Below the pieces are notes generated by a model. That model was not told where the DNA came from and did no database searches. It worked only from the letters and a program-made list of their open reading frames with translations. This document shows, in pieces, positions 1-8,672 of a DNA stretch of 64,000 nt. Position numbers and translations under genes: made by a program. Each line of letters starts with the position of its first letter. The first letter of the stretch is position 1. The DNA is from [Pasteurella] aerogenes (GTDB lineage Bacteria; Pseudomonadota; Gammaproteobacteria; Enterobacterales; Pasteurellaceae): positions 2,108,001 through 2,172,000 of the forward strand of contig LR134362.1 of assembly GCA_900637275.1 (NCBI GenBank), given 5' to 3'.

Positions 1-529
1 TATGTTGTTCACGCGGACCGTAAACATTGAAATATTTAAAGCCACAAACAGGCGAATTGGCTTCCGGTAAAATTTCGCGCACATATTGGTCAAATAAGAA
101 TTTTGAGTAACCGTAAGCGTTTAATGGACCTTCAAATTGACGTTCTTCCACGAATTCCGTTTTATCGCCATAAGTCGCCGCACTGGAGGCGTAGAGGAAT
201 GGAATTTCGCGCTCTAAGCAATAATGCAACAACTCTTTAGAATATTCGTAGTTGTTGTGCATTAAATATTTACCATCCCATTCCGTGGTCGCCGAACAGG
301 CACCCTCGTGGAAAATTACATCAATATCGCCCAAATCATCGCCGGCAATAATTGACGCCAAAAAGTCTTCTTTGTCGCAATAATCCGCAATATCCAAATC
401 CACTAAATTCACAAATTTAGTGCCATCTTTCAGGTTGTCCACCACTAAAATATCTTTACGCCCCATATCGTTTAATGCTTTCACGATATTCGCGCCAATC
501 ATTCCCGCGCCGCCTGTTACGATAATCAT
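1..529 (-). CDS. hldD: ADP-L-glycero-D-manno-heptose 6-epimerase, 5' part
   Basis: Cytoplasmic epimerase that makes ADP-L-glycero-D-manno-heptose for the inner core of lipopolysaccharide. Only the first 176 codons are present; the gene reads leftwards out of the window. The protein opens with a Rossmann nucleotide-binding loop GGAGMIG at residues 6-12, followed by the family segments DNLKDGTKF, HEGACS, YASSAATYG and YGYSKF, all in the order found in the E. coli enzyme (HldD/RfaD). The start ATG at 529 has an AGGACA ribosome site just upstream. It is divergent from fucR. Nothing is odd in the part seen; the catalytic C-terminal half cannot be judged. Confidence 0.95.
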   Translation of the reverse strand, partial: MIIVTGGAGMIGANIVKALNDMGRKDILVVDNLKDGTKFVNLVDLDIADYCDKEDFLASIIAGDDLGDIDVIFHEGACSATTEWDGKYLMHNNYEYSKELLHYCLEREIPFLYASSAATYGDKTEFVEERQFEGPLNAYGYSKFLFDQYVREILPEANSPVCGFKYFNVYGPREQH

Positions 530-619
530 ATACTTGTCCTCTTGTTTGAGTATGGTTGCGGGTATTGTAATAGATTTTTGTCGGATGTGCTAAAAGTGCG
601 GTGAAAAATTAAAGAATTT

Positions 620-647
620 TTGCTTTATTGAACAAAACGCCTATAAT
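620..647 (+). promoter_or_regulatory. fucR promoter (candidate)
   Basis: TTGCTT at 620-625 and a perfect TATAAT at 642-647 are 16 bases apart. They lie 41 bases before the fucR start codon, in the gap between the divergent hldD and fucR genes. A single uptake signal sits just upstream at 594-602. Confidence 0.5.
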
Positions 648-688
648 ATTTTTATATGACCGTTTTGCCCGTTTTTTTTGGAGGAGTT

Positions 689-1441
689 ATGCGTACGAGA
701 GAAGACTTGATTATGCAAATGATCAATGCCACAGGGAGGGTGAATGTAAATGCACTGGCGCAACATTTTGAAGTTTCTGTGGAAACCGTGCGACGCGATT
801 TGACTGCATTGGCGAAAAAAGGCTTGGTACATCGCGTGCATGGTGGGGCGGTTAGTCAAAAATCGAAAGATATTGGCAGTTCTTTTCAAGTGAGACAGCG
901 AACCAATTATGAGGCGAAGCGTTCAATTGCCGAACGGGCAGTGGAATATGTTTTTGAGGGCGCGGTAATTGGTTTGGATGCCAGTTCAAGCAGTTGGCAT
1001 TTTGCACAGTTAATTCCGGATATTTCTTGTACTGTGATCACTAATTCTATGCACAACATTTCAGCTTTAGTTAACAAAAGCAACATTACCACGATTGCGA
1101 CTGGCGGCGTTTATTCAGGTAAATATGATGCGTTTTATGGACCGTTATCAGAACAATTATTACAACGCTTACATATTGATTTTTGTGTATTTTCTTGCAG
1201 TGGCGTGGATGAGGATGGCGCCATTTGGGAATCGAATGAGTTAAATGCATCCGTGAAACGGAAGATGATGGAAGCCTCGGCACAGAACTTTTTATTGTTA
1301 GATCAATCTAAAATCAATCGTAAAAATTTAATTCGTTTAGCAGAATTATCGCAGGTAGATATCTTATTTAGTGAGCCGCCGATCAATGAAAAATTACAGG
1401 CATATTGTCAGCAACATGACGTTTTAATTTCCATCAAATAA
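689..1441 (+). CDS. fucR: L-fucose operon regulator, DeoR family
   Basis: Sugar-phosphate-responsive DNA-binding regulator of the fucose genes that follow. The N-terminal DeoR-type helix-turn-helix (VNALAQHFEVSVETVRRDL) is at about residues 15-35, followed by the typical LVHRVHGGAV turn and a DeoRC effector domain with VIGLDASSSSW. I chose ATG at 689 because GGAGGAG lies at 680-686; an in-frame ATG at 656 is further upstream without a ribosome site and would add 11 unlikely residues. The protein is then 250 aa, the usual size. In E. coli FucR responds to fuculose 1-phosphate and activates; the effector here is inferred from the family. It is transcribed in the same direction as fucIKUAP. Confidence 0.9.
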   Translation: MRTREDLIMQMINATGRVNVNALAQHFEVSVETVRRDLTALAKKGLVHRVHGGAVSQKSKDIGSSFQVRQRTNYEAKRSIAERAVEYVFEGAVIGLDASSSSWHFAQLIPDISCTVITNSMHNISALVNKSNITTIATGGVYSGKYDAFYGPLSEQLLQRLHIDFCVFSCSGVDEDGAIWESNELNASVKRKMMEASAQNFLLLDQSKINRKNLIRLAELSQVDILFSEPPINEKLQAYCQQHDVLISIK

Positions 1442-1450
1442 TGCCCGAAA

Positions 1451-1486
1451 TGACCGATTTTTGCGCATTTTGTTCTAAATCGGTCA
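1451..1486. repeat. 10-bp inverted repeat between fucR and fucI
   Basis: TGACCGATTT at 1451-1460 and AAATCGGTCA at 1477-1486 are perfect complements with a 16-base spacer. It begins ten bases after the fucR stop codon and ends about 30 bases before the CRP-like site. There is no T-run after it, so a terminator is doubtful; an operator for FucR is possible but not shown. Confidence 0.45.
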
Positions 1487-1514
1487 GTTTGAGGCAGTCA
1501 AAACAGTCATTTTT

Positions 1515-1530
1515 TGTGAAGTCTGTCACG
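1515..1530. promoter_or_regulatory. CRP-binding site upstream of fucI
   Basis: TGTGA-AGTCTG-TCACG matches the CRP consensus TGTGA-N6-TCACA at nine of ten positions. It lies about 104 bases before the fucI start. Possible -10 elements (GATAAA 1576-1581 or CAATAT 1582-1587) would place it in a class I position. CRP control agrees with glucose repression of fucose use known in enteric bacteria. Confidence 0.7.
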
Positions 1531-1633
1531 AAAAACGATCAAATTTCAAAAAAAATTAGAGTGATTTTTCTTTTTGATAAACAATATCTTCATACAAACG
1601 AAGTTATTTATCTAATCAAAAGAGGAATACATC

Positions 1634-3400
1634 ATGAGTCAATTTAAATCAACAGCGGTCAAAATTGGTATTCGTCCGACAATCGATGGTCGTCGTATGG
1701 GCGTACGCGAATCTCTTGAAGAACAAACCATGAATATGGCGAAATCTGTCGCCGAATTATTACAAACGCACGTTAGACATATTGACGGATCTTTTGTGGA
1801 ATGTGTCATTGCGGATACTTGTATTGGCGGTGTTGCAGAGGCAGCGGCTTGTGCAGAGAAATTTAAATTAAGCAATGTTGGTTTAACCATTACGGTGACA
1901 CCTTGTTGGTGCTATGGTTCTGAAACTATCGATATGGATCCACATATGCCGAAAGCGATTTGGGGTTTTAACGGTACGGAACGTCCGGGTGCGGTTTATT
2001 TGGCGGCAGCGTTGGCGGGGCATTCACAAATGGGCTTACCGGCATTTTCCATTTATGGAACAGAAGTTCAAGAAGCCGATGATACGTCTATTCCTGCTGA
2101 TGTTAAAGAAAAATTATTACGTTTTGCGCGCGCCGGTCTGGCAGTGGCATCTATTCGCGGTAAATCTTATTTATCTATCGGTTCGGTATCAATGGGGATT
2201 GCTGGTTCTATCGTTAATCAACCGTTTTTCCAAGAATATTTGGGTATGCGTAACGAATACGTGGATATGACAGAAATTAAACGTCGCTTGGATCGTAAAA
2301 TTTATGATCAGGAAGAGGTGGATTTAGCATTATCTTGGGTGAAACAATATTGCAAAGAAGGGATTGATGTGAATTCTGCGCAATATCAACGTACAGCGGA
2401 AGAACGTGCCGAACTTTGGGAAAATGTGGTCAAAATGACGATTATTGCGCGTGACTTGATGGTGGGTAATCCGAAATTAGCTGAATTAGGTTATGGTGAA
2501 GAAGCGTTAGGTCACAACGCGATTGCCGCAGGTTTCCAAGGTCAACGTCAATGGACTGATCATCTGCCGAATGGTGATTTTATGGAAGCCATTTTAAACT
2601 CTACTTACGATTGGAATGGAGTACGTCCGCCGCATATTTTAGCCACAGAAAACGATTCCTTAAATGGGGTTTGTATGTTGTTTGGTCATCAATTAACCGG
2701 ACAAGCACAAATTTTTGCTGATGTGCGTACTTACTGGAGTGAAGACGCTGTTGAGAGAGTGACCGGCTGGCGTCCTGAAAGCGGATTTATTCATTTGATT
2801 AATTCTGGTTCTGCCGCATTGGACGGTACGGGTCAACATACGGATAACGAAGGAAATCCGGTAATTAAACCAGTATGGGAAGTGACAGAAGAAGACGGTA
2901 AACGTTGTTTAGAAAATACCCGTTGGTGTCCTGCGGTACATGAATATTTCCGTGGGGGTGGCTTATCCTCTCAATACACCACAAAAGGCGGAATGCCATT
3001 TACCATGCATCGCTTAAATATTATCAAAGGGTTAGGTCCGGTATTGCAAATTGCCGAAGGTTGGTCTATCGAATTGCCGGAAGCGGTACATGAAACCTTG
3101 ATGAAACGTACCAATGAAACTTGGCCTTGCACTTGGTTTGTGCCGCGTTTAACTGGTACTGGTGCCTTTACTGACGTGTATTCTGTGATGGCAAACTGGG
3201 GCGCTAATCACTGTGTTGCAACCTATGGACACGTTGGGGCGGACTTGATTACTTTAGCGTCTATGCTACGTATTCCGGTTTGTATGCACAATGTCGTAGA
3301 TAAAGACGTTTTCCGCCCAAGTGCATGGAATGGATTTGGTCAAGATAAAGAAGGTCAAGATTATCGCGCTTGCGCTAATTTCGGACCGCTTTACAAATAA
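1634..3400 (+). CDS. fucI: L-fucose isomerase
   Basis: Mn2+-dependent ketol isomerase converting L-fucose to L-fuculose, first committed step of the pathway, cytoplasmic. The protein is 588 aa (E. coli 591). Metal ligands can be placed at E339 in ATENDSLNG and D363 in FADVRTYW, two residues off the E. coli numbering (E337, D361), with the third ligand His in the C-terminal YGHVGADL or MHNV region. AGAGGAA lies 7 bases before the ATG. It starts the metabolic part of the operon behind a CRP-like site. The family also isomerises D-arabinose, so that activity is possible. Confidence 0.97.
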   Translation: MSQFKSTAVKIGIRPTIDGRRMGVRESLEEQTMNMAKSVAELLQTHVRHIDGSFVECVIADTCIGGVAEAAACAEKFKLSNVGLTITVTPCWCYGSETIDMDPHMPKAIWGFNGTERPGAVYLAAALAGHSQMGLPAFSIYGTEVQEADDTSIPADVKEKLLRFARAGLAVASIRGKSYLSIGSVSMGIAGSIVNQPFFQEYLGMRNEYVDMTEIKRRLDRKIYDQEEVDLALSWVKQYCKEGIDVNSAQYQRTAEERAELWENVVKMTIIARDLMVGNPKLAELGYGEEALGHNAIAAGFQGQRQWTDHLPNGDFMEAILNSTYDWNGVRPPHILATENDSLNGVCMLFGHQLTGQAQIFADVRTYWSEDAVERVTGWRPESGFIHLINSGSAALDGTGQHTDNEGNPVIKPVWEVTEEDGKRCLENTRWCPAVHEYFRGGGLSSQYTTKGGMPFTMHRLNIIKGLGPVLQIAEGWSIELPEAVHETLMKRTNETWPCTWFVPRLTGTGAFTDVYSVMANWGANHCVATYGHVGADLITLASMLRIPVCMHNVVDKDVFRPSAWNGFGQDKEGQDYRACANFGPLYK

Positions 3401-3431
3401 TCTCCTTTCTCAATTGAAACTTATTATGTCA

Positions 3432-3458
3432 AAAGTGCGGTAATTTTTACCGCACTTT
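3432..3458. repeat. Facing pair of uptake signals between fucI and fucK
   Basis: AAAGTGCGGTAA and TTACCGCACTTT form a near-perfect stem with a 3-base loop in the 70-base fucI-fucK gap. No T-run follows (AGGGGAG, the fucK ribosome site, comes next), so it probably does not end transcription but may reduce it or protect the 3' end of fucI mRNA. Confidence 0.6.
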
Positions 3459-3470
3459 AGGGGAGTTTTT

Positions 3471-4934
3471 ATGTCAATTGCATTGATTTTTGACTGTGGC
3501 GCGACCAATTTACGCACAATTGCCATGAATGAAAAAGGCAAAATTCTTGCCTCACATCATCTTGCGAATAATACGCAGCCGGATAGTGAGAATGCCGATT
3601 ATCACATTTGGGATATTGAGGAAATTTGGCAAAAGTTGATGGATTGCGCAACTCATACATTACAACAGCTGCGAGCGCAACAACAGGATTTAGCCGATAT
3701 TGTTGGGATTGCGGTTACAACCTTTGGGGTTGACGGCGCGCCTTTTGATCGTAATGGAAAACAACTTTACCCTATCATTTCCTGGAAATGTCCGCGTACG
3801 TTACCGTTAATGGAAAATTTATCTCACTACTTGAATGTGGAACAACTTTACCAACGTAACGGAATTGGTCAGTACAGTTTTAATACGTTATTTAAATTAT
3901 TGTGGTTAAAAGAAAATAAACCAGAAATTTACCAAGAGATGGATAAATGGGTGTTTATTTCTTCGATGTTAAGCCAACGTTTAACCGGTGAATTTACAAC
4001 GGATCGTACCATGGCGGGAACTTCCATGATGACCAATTTGGTAGATAACGATTGGGATGATGAGGTGTTAACCGTTCTTGGATTAACGAAAGCGCAATTT
4101 CCCAAAATGGTCAGTGCCGGTGAAAAAATCGGCAAATTATCCACCGCACTTGCCACCCAATTTGGATTAAGTGAAGTACCGGTAATTTCTTGCGGACATG
4201 ATACGCAATTTGCGGTGTTTGGTTCTGGTGCCGGGTTAAATCAACCGGTATTAAGTTCCGGTACTTGGGAAATTTTGATGGCGCGTACCGAACGTGCCGA
4301 ACCGCACATGGAGTTTGTGCCGCAAGGGCTGACTACAGAGTTTGATGCACAACATCATCGTTTTAATCCGGCAGTGCAATGGGTTGGTTCCGGTGTAATG
4401 GAGTGGATTGGCAAGCTTTATTTTGCCGATGTTGTTGGTACAGATCGTTATTATTCCACCATGATTGAAGAAGGCAATTCGGCAGCAGTGGGTGCGAATG
4501 GAGTGCGCTTACAGGGCAGTTTTGCTGCGACAGATAAACCGGTCGGCGCAGGATTTATTAGCGGATTATCCATGCACAGTAGTCGCGGGCAGATTTATCG
4601 TGCCGCATTGGAATACATGGCGTTGCAGCTGAAAAACGGATTAGCAGTATTGCAACAAGTGAGTCATTTTAAAGCGGAAAGCTTAATTTGTGTGGGTGGC
4701 GGATCGAAAAATGCGCTATGGAACCAAATTCGAGCAGATGTACTTGGTATTCCGTTGGATATTGTGGATGTGGCGGAAAGTACGGTTTTAGGCGCAGCCA
4801 TGTTTACGTTTGCCGGCGTCGGCGTTTATGCCTCATTAGAGGAGGCACAGCAAGCAATGCAGCCACAGAAAAAACGGATTTATCCTTCTGCACAATCGGC
4901 GGCATATCAACAATGGTTACAACAAATGGATTAA
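3471..4934 (+). CDS. fucK: L-fuculokinase
   Basis: ATP-dependent kinase giving L-fuculose 1-phosphate. It belongs to the FGGY sugar-kinase family: N-terminal phosphate loop DCGATNLRT at residues 8-16, GVDGAPFD near residue 85, SSGTWEI, and the C-terminal nucleotide-binding VGGGSKNALWNQ. Length 487 aa (E. coli 482). A strong GGGGAG ribosome site (3460-3465) precedes the ATG. The gene lies between isomerase and mutarotase with only 9 bases to fucU, which supports one transcript. In Haemophilus influenzae fucK is a typing gene sometimes deleted; here it is intact. Confidence 0.96.
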   Translation: MSIALIFDCGATNLRTIAMNEKGKILASHHLANNTQPDSENADYHIWDIEEIWQKLMDCATHTLQQLRAQQQDLADIVGIAVTTFGVDGAPFDRNGKQLYPIISWKCPRTLPLMENLSHYLNVEQLYQRNGIGQYSFNTLFKLLWLKENKPEIYQEMDKWVFISSMLSQRLTGEFTTDRTMAGTSMMTNLVDNDWDDEVLTVLGLTKAQFPKMVSAGEKIGKLSTALATQFGLSEVPVISCGHDTQFAVFGSGAGLNQPVLSSGTWEILMARTERAEPHMEFVPQGLTTEFDAQHHRFNPAVQWVGSGVMEWIGKLYFADVVGTDRYYSTMIEEGNSAAVGANGVRLQGSFAATDKPVGAGFISGLSMHSSRGQIYRAALEYMALQLKNGLAVLQQVSHFKAESLICVGGGSKNALWNQIRADVLGIPLDIVDVAESTVLGAAMFTFAGVGVYASLEEAQQAMQPQKKRIYPSAQSAAYQQWLQQMD

Positions 4935-4943
4935 GAGGTCGTT

Positions 4944-5378
4944 ATGTTAAAAGGTATTCATCCGGCAATTTCGCCTGAATTATTAAAAGTGTTAGCGGAA
5001 ATGGGACATGGTGACGAATTGGTGTTATCTGACGCTCATTTTCCGGCCCATCAACTGCATCATCGTGTTATTCGTGCTGATGGAATTGGTGTAGATACAT
5101 TGCTTAAAGGTATTAGCCCGCTATTTGAATTTGACGCTTATGTCAAGGCGCCATTAATTATGATGCAAGCGGTTGAGGGGGATAGTTTGGATCCTTCTGT
5201 TGAGCAGCGTTATTTAGAGGCGATACAAAGTGCGGTGGAAAAATTGCCTAATTTAGAAAGAATTGAACGTTTTGCTTTTTATGAACGTGCCAAACAAGCC
5301 TATGCGGTTGTAATCAGCGGTGAAACAGCAAAATATGGAAATATTATTATTAAAAAAGGCGTGACGCCATTATTTTAA
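4944..5378 (+). CDS. fucU: L-fucose mutarotase
   Basis: RbsD/FucU-fold enzyme that interconverts alpha and beta anomers of L-fucose so the isomerase always has its preferred form. 144 aa (E. coli 140). The signature MLKGIHPAISPELLKVLAEMG with the catalytic H22 is complete, followed by SDAHFPAH. AGAGG lies before ATG, 9 bases after fucK. No membrane segment or signal peptide. Confidence 0.95.
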   Translation: MLKGIHPAISPELLKVLAEMGHGDELVLSDAHFPAHQLHHRVIRADGIGVDTLLKGISPLFEFDAYVKAPLIMMQAVEGDSLDPSVEQRYLEAIQSAVEKLPNLERIERFAFYERAKQAYAVVISGETAKYGNIIIKKGVTPLF

Positions 5379-5391
5379 GAGGAATTTAAAT

Positions 5392-6042
5392 ATGAACAGA
5401 ACAGCATTAGCTCGCCAAATTATTGATACTTGTTTGGCAATGACAAAATTAGGATTAAATCAAGGTACAGCCGGCAATGTCAGCGTGCGTTATAACGATG
5501 GGATGTTAATTACGCCAACCGGTACACCTTATGAGGAAATGACGGAAGATTCTATCGTTTTTGTAGATAAAAACGGTCAACATGAAGCGGGTAAGTTGCC
5601 CTCCAGTGAATGGCAATTCCATTTGGCGTGTTATGAAGCGCGTGCGGATATTGGTGCGGTGGTGCATAACCATGCGGCAAACTGTGCGGCTGTTTCGATT
5701 TTAGGACAACCGATCCCACCTATTCATTACATGATCGCTTGTACCGGTACGGATCATGTGCCTTGCGTACCTTATGCCACTTTCGGTACTCATCAATTAG
5801 CGGATTATGTTCGCGACGGGATTAAACAAAGTAAAGCAATTTTACTTGCGCACCATGGTTTGATTGCGGTGGATAAAACCTTAGACAAAGCGTTGAGTGT
5901 AGCGCATGAAATTGAGGTGATTGCCGATTGGTATCTTAAATTATTGGCAACCGGAAAACCGATTCCGACTTTATCTGCTGAACAAATGAGTGTGGTGTTA
6001 GAAAAATTCAAGTCTTATGGATCTTGGGTTGAGGAAAAATAA
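5392..6042 (+). CDS. fucA: L-fuculose 1-phosphate aldolase
   Basis: Zn2+-dependent class II aldolase cleaving L-fuculose 1-phosphate to dihydroxyacetone phosphate and L-lactaldehyde. 216 aa (E. coli 215). The catalytic acid E73 (SSEW) and the zinc ligands H92, H94 (HNH) and H155 (AHHG) fall at exactly the E. coli positions. Phosphate-binding GTAGNVS (25-31) and TPTG (41-44) are present. Ribosome site AAGAGGAA. It sits 13 bases after fucU. Confidence 0.96.
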   Translation: MNRTALARQIIDTCLAMTKLGLNQGTAGNVSVRYNDGMLITPTGTPYEEMTEDSIVFVDKNGQHEAGKLPSSEWQFHLACYEARADIGAVVHNHAANCAAVSILGQPIPPIHYMIACTGTDHVPCVPYATFGTHQLADYVRDGIKQSKAILLAHHGLIAVDKTLDKALSVAHEIEVIADWYLKLLATGKPIPTLSAEQMSVVLEKFKSYGSWVEEK

Positions 6043-6090
6043 TTGATTTTTTAATGGATTATCGTTTCAACAATGAAGAAGGAATAGCTT

Positions 6091-7377
6091 ATGACTGCTA
6101 AAGTTCTAGAGAAAAAATTTGTTGTACCTTTTGTGTTAATTACAAGTTTATTCGCATTGTGGGGTTTTGCGAATGATATTACTAATCCGATGGTGGCGGT
6201 TTTCCAAACCGTAATGGAAATTCCGGCATCTGAGGCGGCGTTAGTTCAATTTGCGTTCTATGGTGGCTATGGAACAATGGCAATTCCGGCGGCATTATTT
6301 GTTAGTCGTTATAGCTATAAAGCCGGTGTGTTATTAGGGCTTTCCTTATATGCGGTTGGTGCATTTTTATTCTATCCGGCGGCATTATATGAAGAATTTA
6401 CCTACTTCTTACTTTCTTTGTATATTTTAACCTTTGGTTTAGCATTTTTGGAAACGACCGCGAATCCATATATTCTTTCCATGGGCGATCCACAAACTGC
6501 GACACGTCGTTTGAATTTAGCACAATCTTTTAACCCGCTTGGTTCAATAACAGGGATGTTTGTTGCCTCACAAGTGGTATTAACTAGCTTGGATTCTGAT
6601 AAACGTGATGCTGCCGGTAATTTAATTTTTACCACCTTATCCGAAGCAGAAAAAGCAGTGGTGCGGACACATGATTTAGAGATTATCCGCAATCCGTATC
6701 TTGCGGTTGGTGTCGTAGTCTTGTTGGTCATGTTGATTATTGGCTTGTATAAAATGCCGAAAACGAAAGTGGAAGAAGGAGGCTCAATTTCGTTTAAAGA
6801 ATCGTTCGCTCGTTTATCTGCTAATGAGAAATATCGTGAGGGTGTGATTGCGCAAGTATTTTATGTAGGCGTACAAATTATGTGCTGGACCTTTATCATC
6901 CAATATGCAGAAAGATTAGGTTTCACCAAAGCAGAAGCACAAAACTATAATATCATCGCCATGGCAATCTTTATTACCAGTCGCTTTATTAGCACCAGTA
7001 TCATGAAATACCTAAAAGCGGAATTAATGTTATATCTCTTTGCGTTGGGCGGTTTCTTCAGTATCTTGGGTGTGATGTTTATTGATGGCGTATGGGGTTT
7101 ATACTGCTTAATTTTAACCTCCGGTTTTATGTCCTTAATGTTCCCTACAATTTACGGTATTGCTTTATATGGATTAAAAGAAGAATCTACATTGGGTGCC
7201 GCCGGTTTGGTGATGGCAATTGTGGGTGGTGCATTGATGCCACCGCTACAAGGTATCATTATTGACCAAGGCGAAGTCATGGGAATGCCGGCAGTTAACT
7301 TCTCGTTTATCCTCCCATTAATCTGTTTCGTTGCCATTGCAATTTATGGTTACAGAGCGTGGCGAGTGTTGAAGTAA
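6091..7377 (+). CDS. fucP: L-fucose:H+ symporter
   Basis: Inner-membrane transporter of the FHS branch of the major facilitator superfamily, bringing L-fucose in with protons. 428 aa, about 12 hydrophobic segments, with the typical start FVLITSLFALWGFANDITNPMV and LETTANPYI near residue 120. AAGAAGGAA ribosome site. Last of the five closely spaced pathway genes; a strong terminator follows. The DeoP transporter at 9725-11017 is a paralogue. Confidence 0.94.
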   Translation: MTAKVLEKKFVVPFVLITSLFALWGFANDITNPMVAVFQTVMEIPASEAALVQFAFYGGYGTMAIPAALFVSRYSYKAGVLLGLSLYAVGAFLFYPAALYEEFTYFLLSLYILTFGLAFLETTANPYILSMGDPQTATRRLNLAQSFNPLGSITGMFVASQVVLTSLDSDKRDAAGNLIFTTLSEAEKAVVRTHDLEIIRNPYLAVGVVVLLVMLIIGLYKMPKTKVEEGGSISFKESFARLSANEKYREGVIAQVFYVGVQIMCWTFIIQYAERLGFTKAEAQNYNIIAMAIFITSRFISTSIMKYLKAELMLYLFALGGFFSILGVMFIDGVWGLYCLILTSGFMSLMFPTIYGIALYGLKEESTLGAAGLVMAIVGGALMPPLQGIIIDQGEVMGMPAVNFSFILPLICFVAIAIYGYRAWRVLK

Positions 7378-7389
7378 TGAATTAGAACG

Positions 7390-7421
7390 AGGCTATTTGG
7401 GAAACTAAATAGCCTGTTTTT
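7390..7421 (+). terminator. Intrinsic terminator after fucP
   Basis: AGGCTATTT (7390-7398), 8-base loop, AAATAGCCT (7407-7415), then GTTTTTAT. fucO follows only 31 bases later, so fucO is expressed by read-through or from its own promoter. Confidence 0.8.
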
Positions 7422-7452
7422 ATGAATTTTTATATATTTGGAGATACATATA

Positions 7453-8601
7453 ATGGTCAATCGAATGATTTTAAATGAAACCAGTTATCATGGTAAGGGT
7501 GCAATTGAATATATTGTTACGGAAATTCAATCCCGTGGCTTTAAAAAAGTATTAGTTGTGACAGACAAAGATTTAGTTAAATTTAAAGTAGCGGAAAAAG
7601 TCACCGCACTTTTAGATCTCGCAGAGATAAACTATGATATTTTTGATGAGGTAAAGGCTAATCCGAGTGTCGAGGTAATTAAAGCCGGTGTAGAGAAGTT
7701 TAAACAAATCGGTGCAGATTGTTTAGTGGCGATTGGTGGTGGCTCTCCGATTGATAGTGCTAAAGCGATTGGTATCATTATTAAAAATCCAGAGTTTAGT
7801 GATGTTGTCTCTTTAGAAGGTGTTGCCGCGACAAAAAATAAATGCGTACCTATTATTGCGGTGGCGACCACGGCGGGAACTGCCGCTGAAGTGACAATTA
7901 ATTATGTGATTACCGATGAGGCGAACAAGCGTAAATTTGTTTGTGTTGATGTACATGATATTCCGGTAGTCGCAGTTGTTGATCCGGATATGATGTCAAG
8001 CATGCCGAAAGGATTGACTGCAGCAACCGGCATGGATGCCTTAACTCATGCGATTGAAGGTTATATTACCAAAGGCGCATGGGAATTGACGGATGCGTTG
8101 CATTTAAAAGCGATTGAATTAATTTCTCGCTCTTTGCGTTTAGCTGTCAATAACGATCCAAAAGGTCGTGAAGAGATGGCGTTGGGACAATATGTTGCCG
8201 GTATGGGATTTTCCAATGTGGGATTGGGCGTAGTACATGGTATGGCTCACCCACTTTCTGCTTATTATGATACACCACATGGCGTAGCAAACGCGGTGTT
8301 ATTACCTTATGTGATGGAATTTAATAAAGATTATACCGGCGAGAAATATCGCGAAATTGCACGTGCTATGGGCGTAAATGTTGATAATTTGTCGCCGGCA
8401 GAATATCGTAATGCCGCGGTGGACGCGGTGAAACAATTGGCGAAAGATGTTGGCATACCGGAAAAACTGTCGCAAATCGGTGTACAAGAAAAAGACTTAA
8501 TCGCCTTATCACAAGATGCTTTTAATGATGTTTGCACCGGTGGTAATCCGAGAGAATGTAGTGCAGAATTGATTTTGCAAGTCTATAAAAATGCCTTTTA
8601 A
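7453..8601 (+). CDS. fucO: Lactaldehyde reductase (1,2-propanediol oxidoreductase)
   Basis: Iron-dependent alcohol dehydrogenase family III enzyme that reduces L-lactaldehyde from the fucose pathway to 1,2-propanediol with NADH under anaerobic conditions. 382 aa. The NAD-binding GGGSPIDSAKAIG is at about 95-107; iron ligands D195 and H199 lie in ATGMDALTHAIEGY and two further histidines in the GLGVVHGMAHPLSAYYDTPHG region. I chose ATG at 7453, giving MVNRMILNET as in E. coli FucO and a GGAGA site 8 bases upstream; an upstream ATG at 7438 overlaps that site. Confidence 0.94.
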   Translation: MVNRMILNETSYHGKGAIEYIVTEIQSRGFKKVLVVTDKDLVKFKVAEKVTALLDLAEINYDIFDEVKANPSVEVIKAGVEKFKQIGADCLVAIGGGSPIDSAKAIGIIIKNPEFSDVVSLEGVAATKNKCVPIIAVATTAGTAAEVTINYVITDEANKRKFVCVDVHDIPVVAVVDPDMMSSMPKGLTAATGMDALTHAIEGYITKGAWELTDALHLKAIELISRSLRLAVNNDPKGREEMALGQYVAGMGFSNVGLGVVHGMAHPLSAYYDTPHGVANAVLLPYVMEFNKDYTGEKYREIARAMGVNVDNLSPAEYRNAAVDAVKQLAKDVGIPEKLSQIGVQEKDLIALSQDAFNDVCTGGNPRECSAELILQVYKNAF

Positions 8602-8618
8602 TTTGATTAAAATACGCT

Positions 8619-8659
8619 AAAAAATGACCGCACTTTAGAGCAAAGTGCGGTCATTTTTT
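8619..8659. terminator. Bidirectional terminator made of two facing uptake signals
   Basis: AAAAAATGACCGCACTTT (8619-8636) and AAAGTGCGGTCATTTTTT (8642-8659) pair fully. With A-run before and T-run after, it can end both fucO (rightward) and deoX (leftward) transcripts. Confidence 0.85.
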
Positions 8660-8672
8660 GTGAAACTTTGAA

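Noticed and set aside
1441..1647. 68-codon open frame between fucR and fucI
   Set aside because: It overlaps the CRP-like site and the fucI start, has no ribosome site and no recognisable protein pattern.
3432..3458. Terminator between fucI and fucK
   Set aside because: Stem is good but no T-run follows and the fucK ribosome site comes directly after; kept as a repeat.
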